DNA of 64,000 bases from Bacteroidales bacterium UBA3844 (GTDB lineage: Bacteria > Bacteroidota > Bacteroidia > Bacteroidales > Paludibacteraceae): NCBI GenBank assembly GCA_002392915.1, contig DGHQ01000017.1, positions 11,777 through 75,776 of the forward strand, given 5' to 3'. How positions within the stretch are numbered: the first letter of the stretch is position 1; each line of letters opens with the position of its first letter. The notes below the pieces were generated by a model, which saw only the letters and a list, made by a program, of their open reading frames with translations, was not told where the DNA came from and searched no databases. A program made the position numbers and the translations under genes. Below, one piece after another: positions 16,148 through 25,693 of the stretch.

Positions 16148-19100
16148 ATGATAAGTTTGGTAAGACGTAATGTATCGCTCCTATTATATATGGTGGCGAT
16201 GATCTTGCTTTCTTCATGTGGAAGCAAGATGAGTGAAGATGAAGTGAAGGACTACATCTCAGGATTTACTTCCAGATATTTTGGAGGTGAAAAGTCTTCA
16301 ATTCAGGTTGTGTTCAATGATGATGTGCTGAAAAACAAAGAAGAAAAAGATTTGGCGCAGTACATCGAATTCTCTCCCTCTTTAGATGGAACATTTGTAA
16401 AGAAGGACGACTACACATTGTCGTTTGTTCCTGATTTGAACAGTGTCAAATTCGGATCGACCTACAAGTGTACGATTAAGATGGAGAAGTTGTTCAACAA
16501 CGACAAGATGCCAGACTTCTCGTTTGATGTGGAGACGATCGCACCGTCGGCAAAATTGAAAATCAACTCCGTGCGTGTCGATTTGGTGAATTCGGATGCG
16601 GTGATAGTCAGTGGAGTCCTTTCGTTCACTATGGAAGTCGATAGAGAAATACTCCGACCAGAGATGTTTTCCATTGACGGAGCTGATCAGAAAGATGTTT
16701 TGATTGAGCAGATGTCTTCGCCAAACATGTTCCGTTTTGAGGTACGCAATGTGAAGAAAGGAGACGAGTCGAAGAAATGTAAATTGGAGTTTAATTGCTC
16801 TTATTTGCGATTGGACAACAAGCCTTTTGATGAGTTTGATCTTCCTGTCAAGTCGTTGTTCCAGCCGATATCTGTCTCTTGTACAGGTAGAAAAGAGAAA
16901 ACCGTATCTGTATATTTTTCAGAGCCATTGGATTCAAAGCAGAATTTGAATGGATTGATAGAGGTTTATTCCAATGAGACAAAGGAATCTGTCAAGATTG
17001 AGAAATATGAGGATCATGTAAAATTGATTTTCACTTCAAAAGTCCGTACCACAAAAGGAAAGGTTGTTGTCCTTCCTGGAGTCAAGAGTAATAATGGCAA
17101 AAAACTTACATCTCCTTATGAATTTCCAATATCATATTCAATAGGTATTCCAAGTCTGTCGATTTTGGACAATGGAAGCATATTGGCGAATCCTGCCGAC
17201 GTGAAGGTCAGATTCAAAGCTTCCAATATCTTTGCTGTCGACGTGGATATCTTGAAGATATATTCCAACAACGTATTGTCTTATCTTCGTGATGGGACAT
17301 CAGACAATTCTTATTACGATTATGATTATGATGAAGAAGAGTCTTATGGAGGAAGTGGTTTTGATGTTTCCATGCGTCGTTATGGAAGAATGATTTATCA
17401 TAAGACAGTCCGTCTTGATGATGCCGAAGATTTTAATGGAGAGGAACCTCAGCTTTACACAGTTGATTTGAGTGGATTGTTTGATGATGATCCTACCGCA
17501 ATATATCAGGTATACCTTTCTTTCAAAAAGAATTATGCGATGTGTAATGTGGGAGGAAACTCACGTGCTGTTGAACTTGACACTAAGGAAGGTGTCAGTG
17601 AGAGTATGGAGGATCTTTTCGACAGTGATGGATATTTTGATCTTCAATCAGTGATGGGATTCAGTTATTGGGGTTCGGATGATCCAACAAGCGACAGCTA
17701 TTATTCTTGGAACAGATGTGTGAAAAGCAATTTGTACAGACTGAGTGACCTTGGTATCACAGTTAAGCGAGCAGGTGGCAAAAATATATGGGTCAGTGTT
17801 GCTGATTTGGTAAATGCCACTCCTGTAGGTGGAGCTAACGTGACTGCATACAACTATCAATTGCAACCTGTCGCACAGGGAAAGACAGATTCAGAAGGAT
17901 TCTGTGACTTGGAATGTGTGAATCAACCTTATTTTGTTGAGGTTGAAAGAGGTGGATTGAAGAGCTATGTCAAGGTTACTAACGGTTCTGAACTTTCATA
18001 TAGTAGTTTTGATGTTTCTGGTGTGGATAAAGAACGTGGTTTGAAAGGGTTCATCTACGGAGAGAGAAACGTATGGCGACCAGGAGATACACTTCATTTG
18101 TCTTTGATGCTGGAAGATACAGATAAAAACTTACCAGAGAATTGTCCTGTGACTGCAGAGATGTACAATCCGCAGGGTCAGTTCTATTCAAAACATGTCA
18201 CACGAAACGGAGAAAACGGCTTGTACGCATTCTCGATCCCTACAAAAGATGAGGATCAGACGGGTGTATGGCGAGTTGTGTTTGAGGTGGGAGGCCGTTC
18301 ATTCACAGAGTATGTGAGAATCGCCACAATCAAACCAAACAGATTAAAGATAGATCTCAACAGCAACAGCGACATTATCACTGTCGGAAAATCAGTGGAT
18401 TTGCAAATCAATGCGAAATGGCTTACAGGAACGCCCGCTGCAGGTTTGAGCTATAAGGTAGACGCGGATATCACCGTCGACAGAAACCCATTCTCAGCGT
18501 ATAAAAACTATACATTCATCAATCCATTCGTTGATTTCAGCAGGACATCGGTTCGCATGGGAGAAGGTGTTTTGGATGCAAATGGACGTGATGATGTGTC
18601 TGGAGGCAGTGGTGATGACGAAGACGAAGTAAAAACATTTGAGTCGTTGTTCTCAGATTCAGAGTTCGCACCGTCTTTCCTACATGCTACAGTGACAGCA
18701 AGAGTGTTTGAGAAGGGAGGAGACGCAAGTATCGTGTCGAAGGATTTCAAATGCTCTCCTTTCAAAAAGTATGTCGGAATAGATTTGAAGGATAGAAATT
18801 TTGAGACCGATAAGGATTTGAAATTCAACGTTGTTGTGCTTGATAAGGATGGAAAGAAGACCAATGCGAAACTAAAATACCGCATTTTCAAGATGGAATG
18901 GCGTTGGTGGAATGAATACAACAGCAACTATCTGCGTGATTTTGTTTACAACAAGCATAACAGTCCGGTTGCGGAAGGAACGTTGGATGCTGCATCAGGA
19001 GTTGCTTCCGTTCCGTTCAGAATCGACTATCCTATGTGGGGTAGATATTTGATTGTTGTCTCTGACGTGGATGGCGGACACATGGCAGGAGGAACAGTTT

Positions 19101-21709
19101 TGATTGATTGGCCGTCATCTCGTGGTATGAGCAATAAAGAAGACGCTACAGCTTCCACAATGTTGATGCTTTCAACAGATAAGGAAACCTATAATGTGGG
19201 TGACGATGCGGTCGTATACATACCTGCGGCTAAGGGCGCGAGAGTGCTTGTCTCGATAGAGAGTGGCAGCAAGGTGATGTCGAGAGAGTGGGTGTCAGCT
19301 ACAGATCAGGTGAGCAAGTACATTATCAAGATCACAAAAGAGATGACTCCTAACGTGTATGTTTCGGCAAGTCTGATCAATCCGCATGCTGTTTCGGCAG
19401 ATGGAAAGCCAATTCGTAAGTATGGAGTCAAGTCGTTGACTGTCGAGGATCCGAAATCACATCTTGTGCCTACGATCAACATGCCTGATGAGTTGCGTCC
19501 TCAGACAAAGTTCAAGGTTAAGGTGGGAGAGAAGAATGGCAGAGCAATGAGCTATACATTGGCTATCGTCGACGAAGGTTTGCTAGACATCACGTCGTTC
19601 AAGACACCTAATCCTTGGCCAAGCATGAACGAAAAAGAGGCACTTTCTGTTCGTACTTATGATATGTATGCTGATGTGGTAGGTGCTTCTACTGATTATT
19701 TCAAAAATATCTTGAGTGTCGGTGGAGACGTCTCAATCAACAAATCGGCACAGAAAGAGAAGAGATTCAAACCAGTTGTGAAGTTTATCGGACCGTTCAC
19801 ATTGAAGGCTGGAGAGACTAAGGAGCATGAACTTCAGTTGCCAATGTATGTCGGAAGTGTCCGCACAATGGTAGTCGCATGCGACGGAGACAAGTCATAC
19901 GGTAGTGCGGAGAAAACGACTACAGTGTCGGCTCCGTTGATGGTGATGAGCTCACTTCCTAGAATCCTTACTAATGGAGAGACGGTTAAGTTGCCAGTCA
20001 ATGTGTTCTCTTCTGTTAAACAGGGACAGAATGCAACTGCAACTGTAACTGTTACTGTAGACGGACCGCTTTCGATAGTCGGTTCAAATACAAAGAGTGT
20101 CAATTTCACAGTCGCAGGAGACAAGATGGTATACTTTGATTTGAAGTGTGATCCTACAAAAGAGGGTGTGGCTCACGTGAAGATTAAAGGCTCTGGTGCA
20201 ATGCAGGCAAGTGAGGAGATAGCGATTGAGGTGAGAAATCCACAGCCTATTATTATTGACAGCGAATCGCGTGTTGTAGATTCTCAGACAACATTCTCTT
20301 GGACACCATTTGCGAAAAACTCTACAAATAAGGCAAGTGTGACAATCAGCCCAATGCCAAACATCGACGTCCAGGCTGCATTCTTGAAGATGATTCACTA
20401 TCCATATTGTTGTAGCGAACAGGTGTCTAGCCGATTGTTGTTCTACTTGAACGCGGAGAAATTTGTCAATCCAGACATGAAATCAGCATTGTCTGGCGAG
20501 GTCAACCATTTCTTGACAGTCCTTTATGGCCGTCAGATGTCGAGCGGAGCCTTCATCTATTGGCCAGGAGACAGCCATATCAATGAGTGGATCACGAATA
20601 TGGCAGGACATGCGTTGCTTGAGGCAAGAAGCAAGGGCTATACAGTACCTGACGACGTGATTGACAGATGGTTGAGTTACCAGAAGACAAGAGCACGAGA
20701 GGCTACACCAAGCACAACACAGGCTTATCGTCTGTATACTTTGGCTTTAGCTAAAAAGGCAGATGAGGCAGCTATGAACAAGATGAAAGAGAAAATAACC
20801 AGTCAGGATGTTCCTGCTAAGATTCTTCTCGCGTCTGCCTATTCTCTGGCAGGAAAGAAGAATATAGCATCTTCTATTCTAGGCAATATTGAGGATAAGA
20901 TGATGGATTACTACAGATACCATTGGGATAGAGAGTGGACATTCGGCTCATCGTTGAGAGACCGTGCTTTGTGGCTTGAGTCGTTGGCGTTGAGTGGTGA
21001 TTCAAAGAAGGCATTTGAGGTGGCGCAGAATGTCGCATCTAAGTATAATGCGAGCAATTGTTGTACGTATGAGACTGCGTATACAATGCTTGCGTTGAAC
21101 AGACTAAGCAGTGTTATAGCTTCAACAGCGAACACATCTGTTGTCCAGAAAGGAAAGACAGTAAAGACAGTCCAGACATTGTCGATTGTTGATCTTGATC
21201 CGTCTGCAGGAGAATGTGTAGTCAAGAATAATAATCAGTCTACTTCTTATGTTACACTATGTAAGACACATAAACCAACAGCGCAAGAGATTGTTCCAGC
21301 TAAAAACAATGGTTTGGAGATCAGCGTCGTCTATGAGGATGAGTCTGAGAAAGAGTGTTCGATCGCAAATTTGAAGCAAGGAGCGGAGATTACAGCACGA
21401 ATCGTTGTTAAGAATGGTTCGTTGGCAAAGGATTATCGTCTGCTGGCATTGTCGTATGCATGGCCTTCAGGTTTTGAGCCATGGAGTGACATTGCCTCTG
21501 ATAGTGACGGTTGTGATTATGTCGACCAGCGAGACGACAAGAAGATCTGGCATTTTGTAATGTCAAGCAAAAGTGTGAAGACATTCAAGATGAAGCTACG
21601 TGCCGCATACTGTGGTGACTTCATTGTGCCATCAACAGTTTGTGAGGATATGTATGATGCGGAGATAAATGCACATACAGCATCGTCGAAGGTCAAGATC
21701 TCAGAATAA
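16148..21709 (+). CDS. Alpha-2-macroglobulin family lipoprotein
   Basis: 1853 aa, normal for bacterial A2M proteins. The lipobox LSSC gives an acylated Cys at residue 24. MG-type domains follow, including an N-terminal extension with Ig-like folds, an MG2-like segment near 640-740 (GFIYGERNVWRPGDTLHL), and the thioester region near 1420. There PYCCSEQ contains C1422-S-E-Q1425, the CxEQ set that forms the internal thioester, so the protein should trap proteases covalently. An acidic, Tyr/Asp-rich insert lies near residues 385-402. Bacterial A2Ms of this kind are encoded beside PBP1C, as here (gene at 21891), and are thought to protect the periplasm or surface from host or rival proteases and to cooperate in wall repair. 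A perfect terminator follows the stop codon. Confidence 0.93.
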   Translation: MISLVRRNVSLLLYMVAMILLSSCGSKMSEDEVKDYISGFTSRYFGGEKSSIQVVFNDDVLKNKEEKDLAQYIEFSPSLDGTFVKKDDYTLSFVPDLNSVKFGSTYKCTIKMEKLFNNDKMPDFSFDVETIAPSAKLKINSVRVDLVNSDAVIVSGVLSFTMEVDREILRPEMFSIDGADQKDVLIEQMSSPNMFRFEVRNVKKGDESKKCKLEFNCSYLRLDNKPFDEFDLPVKSLFQPISVSCTGRKEKTVSVYFSEPLDSKQNLNGLIEVYSNETKESVKIEKYEDHVKLIFTSKVRTTKGKVVVLPGVKSNNGKKLTSPYEFPISYSIGIPSLSILDNGSILANPADVKVRFKASNIFAVDVDILKIYSNNVLSYLRDGTSDNSYYDYDYDEEESYGGSGFDVSMRRYGRMIYHKTVRLDDAEDFNGEEPQLYTVDLSGLFDDDPTAIYQVYLSFKKNYAMCNVGGNSRAVELDTKEGVSESMEDLFDSDGYFDLQSVMGFSYWGSDDPTSDSYYSWNRCVKSNLYRLSDLGITVKRAGGKNIWVSVADLVNATPVGGANVTAYNYQLQPVAQGKTDSEGFCDLECVNQPYFVEVERGGLKSYVKVTNGSELSYSSFDVSGVDKERGLKGFIYGERNVWRPGDTLHLSLMLEDTDKNLPENCPVTAEMYNPQGQFYSKHVTRNGENGLYAFSIPTKDEDQTGVWRVVFEVGGRSFTEYVRIATIKPNRLKIDLNSNSDIITVGKSVDLQINAKWLTGTPAAGLSYKVDADITVDRNPFSAYKNYTFINPFVDFSRTSVRMGEGVLDANGRDDVSGGSGDDEDEVKTFESLFSDSEFAPSFLHATVTARVFEKGGDASIVSKDFKCSPFKKYVGIDLKDRNFETDKDLKFNVVVLDKDGKKTNAKLKYRIFKMEWRWWNEYNSNYLRDFVYNKHNSPVAEGTLDAASGVASVPFRIDYPMWGRYLIVVSDVDGGHMAGGTVLIDWPSSRGMSNKEDATASTMLMLSTDKETYNVGDDAVVYIPAAKGARVLVSIESGSKVMSREWVSATDQVSKYIIKITKEMTPNVYVSASLINPHAVSADGKPIRKYGVKSLTVEDPKSHLVPTINMPDELRPQTKFKVKVGEKNGRAMSYTLAIVDEGLLDITSFKTPNPWPSMNEKEALSVRTYDMYADVVGASTDYFKNILSVGGDVSINKSAQKEKRFKPVVKFIGPFTLKAGETKEHELQLPMYVGSVRTMVVACDGDKSYGSAEKTTTVSAPLMVMSSLPRILTNGETVKLPVNVFSSVKQGQNATATVTVTVDGPLSIVGSNTKSVNFTVAGDKMVYFDLKCDPTKEGVAHVKIKGSGAMQASEEIAIEVRNPQPIIIDSESRVVDSQTTFSWTPFAKNSTNKASVTISPMPNIDVQAAFLKMIHYPYCCSEQVSSRLLFYLNAEKFVNPDMKSALSGEVNHFLTVLYGRQMSSGAFIYWPGDSHINEWITNMAGHALLEARSKGYTVPDDVIDRWLSYQKTRAREATPSTTQAYRLYTLALAKKADEAAMNKMKEKITSQDVPAKILLASAYSLAGKKNIASSILGNIEDKMMDYYRYHWDREWTFGSSLRDRALWLESLALSGDSKKAFEVAQNVASKYNASNCCTYETAYTMLALNRLSSVIASTANTSVVQKGKTVKTVQTLSIVDLDPSAGECVVKNNNQSTSYVTLCKTHKPTAQEIVPAKNNGLEISVVYEDESEKECSIANLKQGAEITARIVVKNGSLAKDYRLLALSYAWPSGFEPWSDIASDSDGCDYVDQRDDKKIWHFVMSSKSVKTFKMKLRAAYCGDFIVPSTVCEDMYDAEINAHTASSKVKISE

Positions 21710-21727
21710 TTAGAAATTTATTAAATA

Positions 21728-21757
21728 AAAAAAGACGGAGGAAACTCCGTCTTTTTT
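21728..21757 (+). terminator. Intrinsic terminator after A2M gene
   Basis: AAAAAAGACGGAG (21728-21740), loop GAAA, CTCCGTCTTTTTT (21745-21757): a perfect 13-bp stem with a stable tetraloop. It partly separates A2M from pbpC transcription. Confidence 0.92.
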
Positions 21758-21760
21758 GGC

Positions 21761-21875
21761 GTTTAAATTTGTTCAATAAATACGTCGTAGCCGTTTAATA
21801 TTGGTAGCCGTTTAAATTTGTTTACATAAATACGTCGTAGACGTTTAATATCGGTAGACGTTCAATATTGGTGGC
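21761..21875. repeat. Degenerate tandem repeat of about 49 bp upstream of pbpC
   Basis: Unit 1 is 21761-21809 and unit 2 is 21810-21859. Both run GTTTAAATTTGTT...TAAATACGTCGTAG(C/A)CG, then TTTAATAT(T/C)GGTAG(C/A)C. A partial third unit (GTTCAATATTGGTGGC) begins at 21860. The array fills the leader between the A2M terminator and the pbpC start. Confidence 0.8.
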
Positions 21876-21890
21876 ATTTAATGTCGTTTG

Positions 21891-24209
21891 ATGAATCGTA
21901 AGAAAATAATAAAATATTCATTGGTCGGTTTATTGGCAATATTCATAACGTGGTTGTGGATAGTGCCGTGCCGGTTGTTTTCAGATGTCAGCTATTCGAC
22001 GGTGGTGGAGGATAGAAACGGACAGTTGATCGGAGCGCGAATATCGCAGGATCAGCAGTGGCGATTCCCGTTGCAGGATTCGTTGCCTGAAAAATATGAA
22101 AAATGTCTGGTTAGGTTTGAAGACAAAGGGTTCTACCATCATTTGGGTGTGAGTCCGTCTGCAATTGCCCGAGCTATCAAACAAAATCTGGAGGCTGGCA
22201 GGATAAAGAGTGGTGCCAGCACAATCACAATGCAGGTGGCGCGTATGAGCCGAAGAAAAGAGCGTACATTCATGCAGAAGTTGATTGAAGCTTTTATGGC
22301 ATTTCGTATTGAGGCTCAATATTCCAAACATGAGATTCTCCAGCTTTATGCCGCTCATGCTCCGTATGGCGGAAACGTGGTTGGCTTTCCTGCAGGATGT
22401 TGGCGTTACCTTGGTCACGACGGAAGCAATCTGTCGTGGGGTGAGGCAGCTGTCATGGCGGTGCTGCAAAACTCACCGTCGATGATCAATCTTGCAAAGA
22501 AACGCCCATTGCTGTTGGAGAAAAGAAATCGTTTGCTGAAATCGCTTTACGAAAGCGGCGACATTACCAAAGGTGATTATGAACTTGCGGTCGAAGAGCC
22601 ATTGCCGTCTAACCCGAATAAGATTCCGAGTGCGGCTCCACATCTGGTGGAGTGGTATGCCCAGAAAAACAATGGAGAATATGTGCGCACCACCGTCGAC
22701 CTCAATCTTCAGAAAGATGTCGAGGCGATTGCGAAGCGACGAAATGATGAGTTGCGGGTACGAGGCATACATGATTTGGCGATTGTTGTGATTGATGTGC
22801 AGAGCGGAGAGGTGATCGCTTATTGTGGAAACGCCAATTCATCGGTGAAAAGAGCAGGAGTATGCGTGGATGTGGCAAGATCACGACGCAGTTCGGGCAG
22901 TTTGCTGAAACCGTTGCTTTATTGCGCCGCTTTGCAAGACGGATATATCCTTCCGAATACGTTGCTTCCGGATATTCCAATCAATATCAACGGATTCCGT
23001 CCAAGCAATTATAATAAAGAGTTTTGTGGAGCGGTGCCAGCATCCGAAGCGTTGAGCAAATCGCTTAATGTGCCGAATGTGTTGCTTTTGAGAGATTATG
23101 GAATCGACCATTTCATCGAAATTTTGAGACGTTGCGGATTGTCCACAATCAACCGTACTGCGGATGTCTATGGACTGTCGCTGATTCTTGGAGGAGCGGA
23201 GATTTCACTGCTCGACATAACTCGAGCCTATGCGAAAATGGCAAGGAATTATGAATATTCCGTCGCATCAAGGAATAATGATTATGACAATCCAGGATAT
23301 GTGGAGAATTTTGAGAAATCATTCATACTTACCGATAAGGCTGCTTTATTCCACACAATTGAGGCGATGAAGCGAGTGGAGCGTTTGGACCACATGGATA
23401 TGTATAAGATCAGCGGTTACCGTGATATCGCGTGGAAGACAGGCACCAGCTACGGAGCCAGGGATGCGTGGTCTGTCGGTTTTGACCATCGTTATGCGGT
23501 GGGAGTGTGGGCAGGAAATGCGGAAGGTCAGGGGGTGGCAGAGTTGACGGGAGTGCATACAGCGTCGCCAGTGATGTTTGACGTGTTCAACCATCTGACA
23601 TACAGTAAGAAAGATGGCAAGAAATGGTTTTCAAACTTGAAGGTGAGCGACGGTGCAGAGATGAAAGTCTGTCGGGAGTCTGGAATGCTGGCAAGTTTGG
23701 AATGCCCGAATCCGGTCACATATGTGATGCCGTTCAATGGTGTCAATTCAGGAGTGTGTAAGTATCACCATGTGGTGAAGGTGACAGAGGATGGAAAATA
23801 CCGCGTCTCCAACATGGAAGAAGCAAGCGTCAATGCCACATATTTCACATTGCCAGCCAACATGGAGTATTTCTACAAGAAGAATCATCCGGAATACGTC
23901 ACGTTGCCACCATACAGCGACGTCTTCATCGGAGAAAAGAGCAAGAGCAATCTTGGATTTATCTATCCTCAGAACGGAGCCGTCCTGTCGTGTGTCGGAA
24001 AGTCGGCGGATGAGGAAAACGGAGTGCTTTTTGAACTGGCACATAAACGTCCTATGACAGAAGTGTTCTGGTTTATAGATGGCAGATACCTTTCTTCCAC
24101 AGTCGGGGAACATAAGCTCCAGATTGAAATGGAAGAGGGAAAACATAAGATTTCCGTGGTGGATGAGAACGGCGACAAAGCAGAGGTGAGGGTGGAGAAT
24201 CGACGATAG
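21891..24209 (+). CDS. pbpC: Penicillin-binding protein 1C (bifunctional transglycosylase/transpeptidase)
   Basis: 773 aa from the ATG at 21891 (a TTG one codon upstream is also in frame). A single N-terminal membrane anchor covers about 8-28. The GT51 glycosyltransferase domain starts with VRFEDKGFYHHLGV (catalytic Glu at 77) and continues with GASTITMQVARM. The transpeptidase domain has SGSLLKP (nucleophile S337, K340), SLN, and KTGTS. The C-terminal part carries the extra BiPBP_C-like beta domain of PBP1C (FIYPQNGAVL... to the end). The enzyme polymerises and may crosslink peptidoglycan on the periplasmic face. Pairing with the upstream A2M gene is the conserved context of this family. Confidence 0.93.
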   Translation: MNRKKIIKYSLVGLLAIFITWLWIVPCRLFSDVSYSTVVEDRNGQLIGARISQDQQWRFPLQDSLPEKYEKCLVRFEDKGFYHHLGVSPSAIARAIKQNLEAGRIKSGASTITMQVARMSRRKERTFMQKLIEAFMAFRIEAQYSKHEILQLYAAHAPYGGNVVGFPAGCWRYLGHDGSNLSWGEAAVMAVLQNSPSMINLAKKRPLLLEKRNRLLKSLYESGDITKGDYELAVEEPLPSNPNKIPSAAPHLVEWYAQKNNGEYVRTTVDLNLQKDVEAIAKRRNDELRVRGIHDLAIVVIDVQSGEVIAYCGNANSSVKRAGVCVDVARSRRSSGSLLKPLLYCAALQDGYILPNTLLPDIPININGFRPSNYNKEFCGAVPASEALSKSLNVPNVLLLRDYGIDHFIEILRRCGLSTINRTADVYGLSLILGGAEISLLDITRAYAKMARNYEYSVASRNNDYDNPGYVENFEKSFILTDKAALFHTIEAMKRVERLDHMDMYKISGYRDIAWKTGTSYGARDAWSVGFDHRYAVGVWAGNAEGQGVAELTGVHTASPVMFDVFNHLTYSKKDGKKWFSNLKVSDGAEMKVCRESGMLASLECPNPVTYVMPFNGVNSGVCKYHHVVKVTEDGKYRVSNMEEASVNATYFTLPANMEYFYKKNHPEYVTLPPYSDVFIGEKSKSNLGFIYPQNGAVLSCVGKSADEENGVLFELAHKRPMTEVFWFIDGRYLSSTVGEHKLQIEMEEGKHKISVVDENGDKAEVRVENRR

Positions 24210-24282
24210 TTGAGACGAAAGACGAAAGACGATGGACGAAAACGAAAGACGGGAAACGAGTGGTGATAAAAAACAGATTATT

Positions 24283-25242
24283 ATGGAAAAAAAGCGTGCA
24301 GGAAGAAATAGGACGATGACGTTGAGTGACACAGAAAAAGAGGAGTTGAGGAAAGATCTTTCTTTTCTCTCGGAAAAATCTGCTGTCGACGGTGCTGTCG
24401 ACAAAACATTCAACCAGGACTTGTTTGAAGCTTTGGAATACCTTCCCAAACATTTTGTTGATCTGCTGATTATCGATCCTCCTTACAATCTTTCCAAGAA
24501 TTTCGCTGGAAATAAGTTCAAAAAGACCGATGACGTCGCATATATAGAATACGTCAGAAGCTGGCTGCCGAAGGTGATGGAACTGCTGAAACCTAATGGC
24601 AGCGTCTACATTTGTTGCGACTGGAAATGCACAAGTGCCATCTATCAGGTGTTGAGCGAGTGCGCTGTGGTGGTCAACCGTATCACATGGCAGAGAGAGA
24701 AGGGCAGAGGCGCAAAGACGAATTGGAAAAATGCGATGGAGGATATATGGTTTGGAGTGGCTGATGAGAATGACTATTACTTCGATGTTGAGGCTGTTAA
24801 GCAGAAGAGACGGGTTGTTGCACCTTATAAAGAAGACGGAAAACCCAAAGATTGGGAAGAGACAAATGAAGGAAAATTCCGTCTCACATATCCGTCCAAT
24901 TTCTGGGATGACATAAGCATCCCGTATTGGTCGATGCCCGAAAACACCGATCATCCCACACAAAAACCGGAAAAACTAATTGCCAAACTGATTCTGGCAT
25001 CATGTCCTGTCGACGGAATTGTGTTTGACCCGTTTTTAGGTAGCGGCACAACATCCGTCGTCGCCAAAAAACTGGGTCGCCATTATTGTGGAGTGGAAAT
25101 CAGTGAAGAATACGCATTGTTGGCAGCCAAACGTCTACGCAAAGCCGAATCCGATCGCAATATTCAGGGCTACAACGATGGAGTGTTTTGGGAACGAAAC
25201 ACGTTGAATCTGCAGAAAAAGAAGAAAAAGAACGATATATAA
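24283..25242 (+). CDS. DNA methyltransferase (N6-adenine/N4-cytosine class), apparently orphan
   Basis: 319 aa from the ATG at 24283 (MEKKRAGRNR). An ATG at 24232 is in frame but lies in an ACGAAAGACG-type low-complexity tract and gives a poor N-terminus. The motif order is catalytic DPPYNLSKNF (D65PPY68 in this numbering), then SVYICCDWKC, then the AdoMet-binding loop FDPFLGSGTTSVVAKKLGR near the C-terminus: a beta-class amino-methyltransferase. It would methylate a short DNA target; the target cannot be read from the sequence. No restriction endonuclease gene adjoins it, so it is either a solitary regulatory methylase or the survivor of a restriction system. It begins 73 bp after pbpC and is probably co-transcribed. 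Confidence 0.87.
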   Translation: MEKKRAGRNRTMTLSDTEKEELRKDLSFLSEKSAVDGAVDKTFNQDLFEALEYLPKHFVDLLIIDPPYNLSKNFAGNKFKKTDDVAYIEYVRSWLPKVMELLKPNGSVYICCDWKCTSAIYQVLSECAVVVNRITWQREKGRGAKTNWKNAMEDIWFGVADENDYYFDVEAVKQKRRVVAPYKEDGKPKDWEETNEGKFRLTYPSNFWDDISIPYWSMPENTDHPTQKPEKLIAKLILASCPVDGIVFDPFLGSGTTSVVAKKLGRHYCGVEISEEYALLAAKRLRKAESDRNIQGYNDGVFWERNTLNLQKKKKKNDI

Positions 25243-25423
25243 AATGCAAAATGATAAATTATAAATGCGAAATGTATTGGTACGTTTCAACCCTGCCCGT
25301 CATATAGAGGATTTTCACCACAGAGGCACAGAGTTCTCAGAGTCCTATAATTTTATGGAGATCACTCGCCCTTTGGACTCGTGGAGAATAAAAGAGAACA
25401 TGGAGCAATCTAATGCACAACAT
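25243..25423. other. Gene-free spacer with repeat fragments
   Basis: It begins with AT-rich simple sequence after the methyltransferase stop (ATGCAAAATGATAAATT type). From about 25310 it carries a diverged partial copy of the dispersed repeat (CCACAGAGGCACAGAG, then an ACTCGCCCTTTGGACTCGTGG arm). Confidence 0.5.
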
Positions 25424-25632
25424 GAGGATTGTTAAGGACGGAACGTCCTAACCCCTCCCCACGTGCGAGCCGTAGGCGAGCACATAGAATTTTAATAAAA
25501 CCACAGAGGCACAAAGCTCATAGAGAAAGACTATGCCTTTTTATGATAAAAAGAGGTGAGAATTCAATCAGAAATAGGAAAGTCGTTATTTCGAATTTGC
25601 AGATTGCAATTTGTCGAACGTTAAAAATAACT
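25424..25632 (+). repeat. MITE-like dispersed repeat, copy D (near full length)
   Basis: Forward orientation: head GAGGATTGTTAAGGACGG with the GGACGGAACGTCC hairpin, then GTGCGAGCCGTAGGCGAGC, AAAACCACAGAGGCACAAAG, AGAGAAAGACTATGCC, GAGGTGAGAATTCAAT and the right end GCAATTTGTCGAACGTTAA. This is the clearest copy for building a consensus. An overlapping 95-codon frame beginning at 25429 is part of the repeat, not a gene. Confidence 0.82.
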
Positions 25633-25693
25633 TTGCCTGATTGGTCCATACAAGAAAATTTTATCTTTGTTGTAGTGATTAAAATGATTTGTT

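Noticed and set aside
21761..21875. Possible CRISPR or att-site array
   Set aside because: Units are contiguous degenerate tandem repeats without unique spacers; no integrase nearby.
24232..24282. Upstream ATG of the DNA methyltransferase
   Set aside because: The 17 added codons come from an ACGAAAGACG low-complexity tract and give no family-like sequence; the ATG at 24283 is preferred.
24073..24963. Minus-strand frame of 296 codons
   Set aside because: Antisense to pbpC and the DNA methyltransferase; no recognisable protein character.
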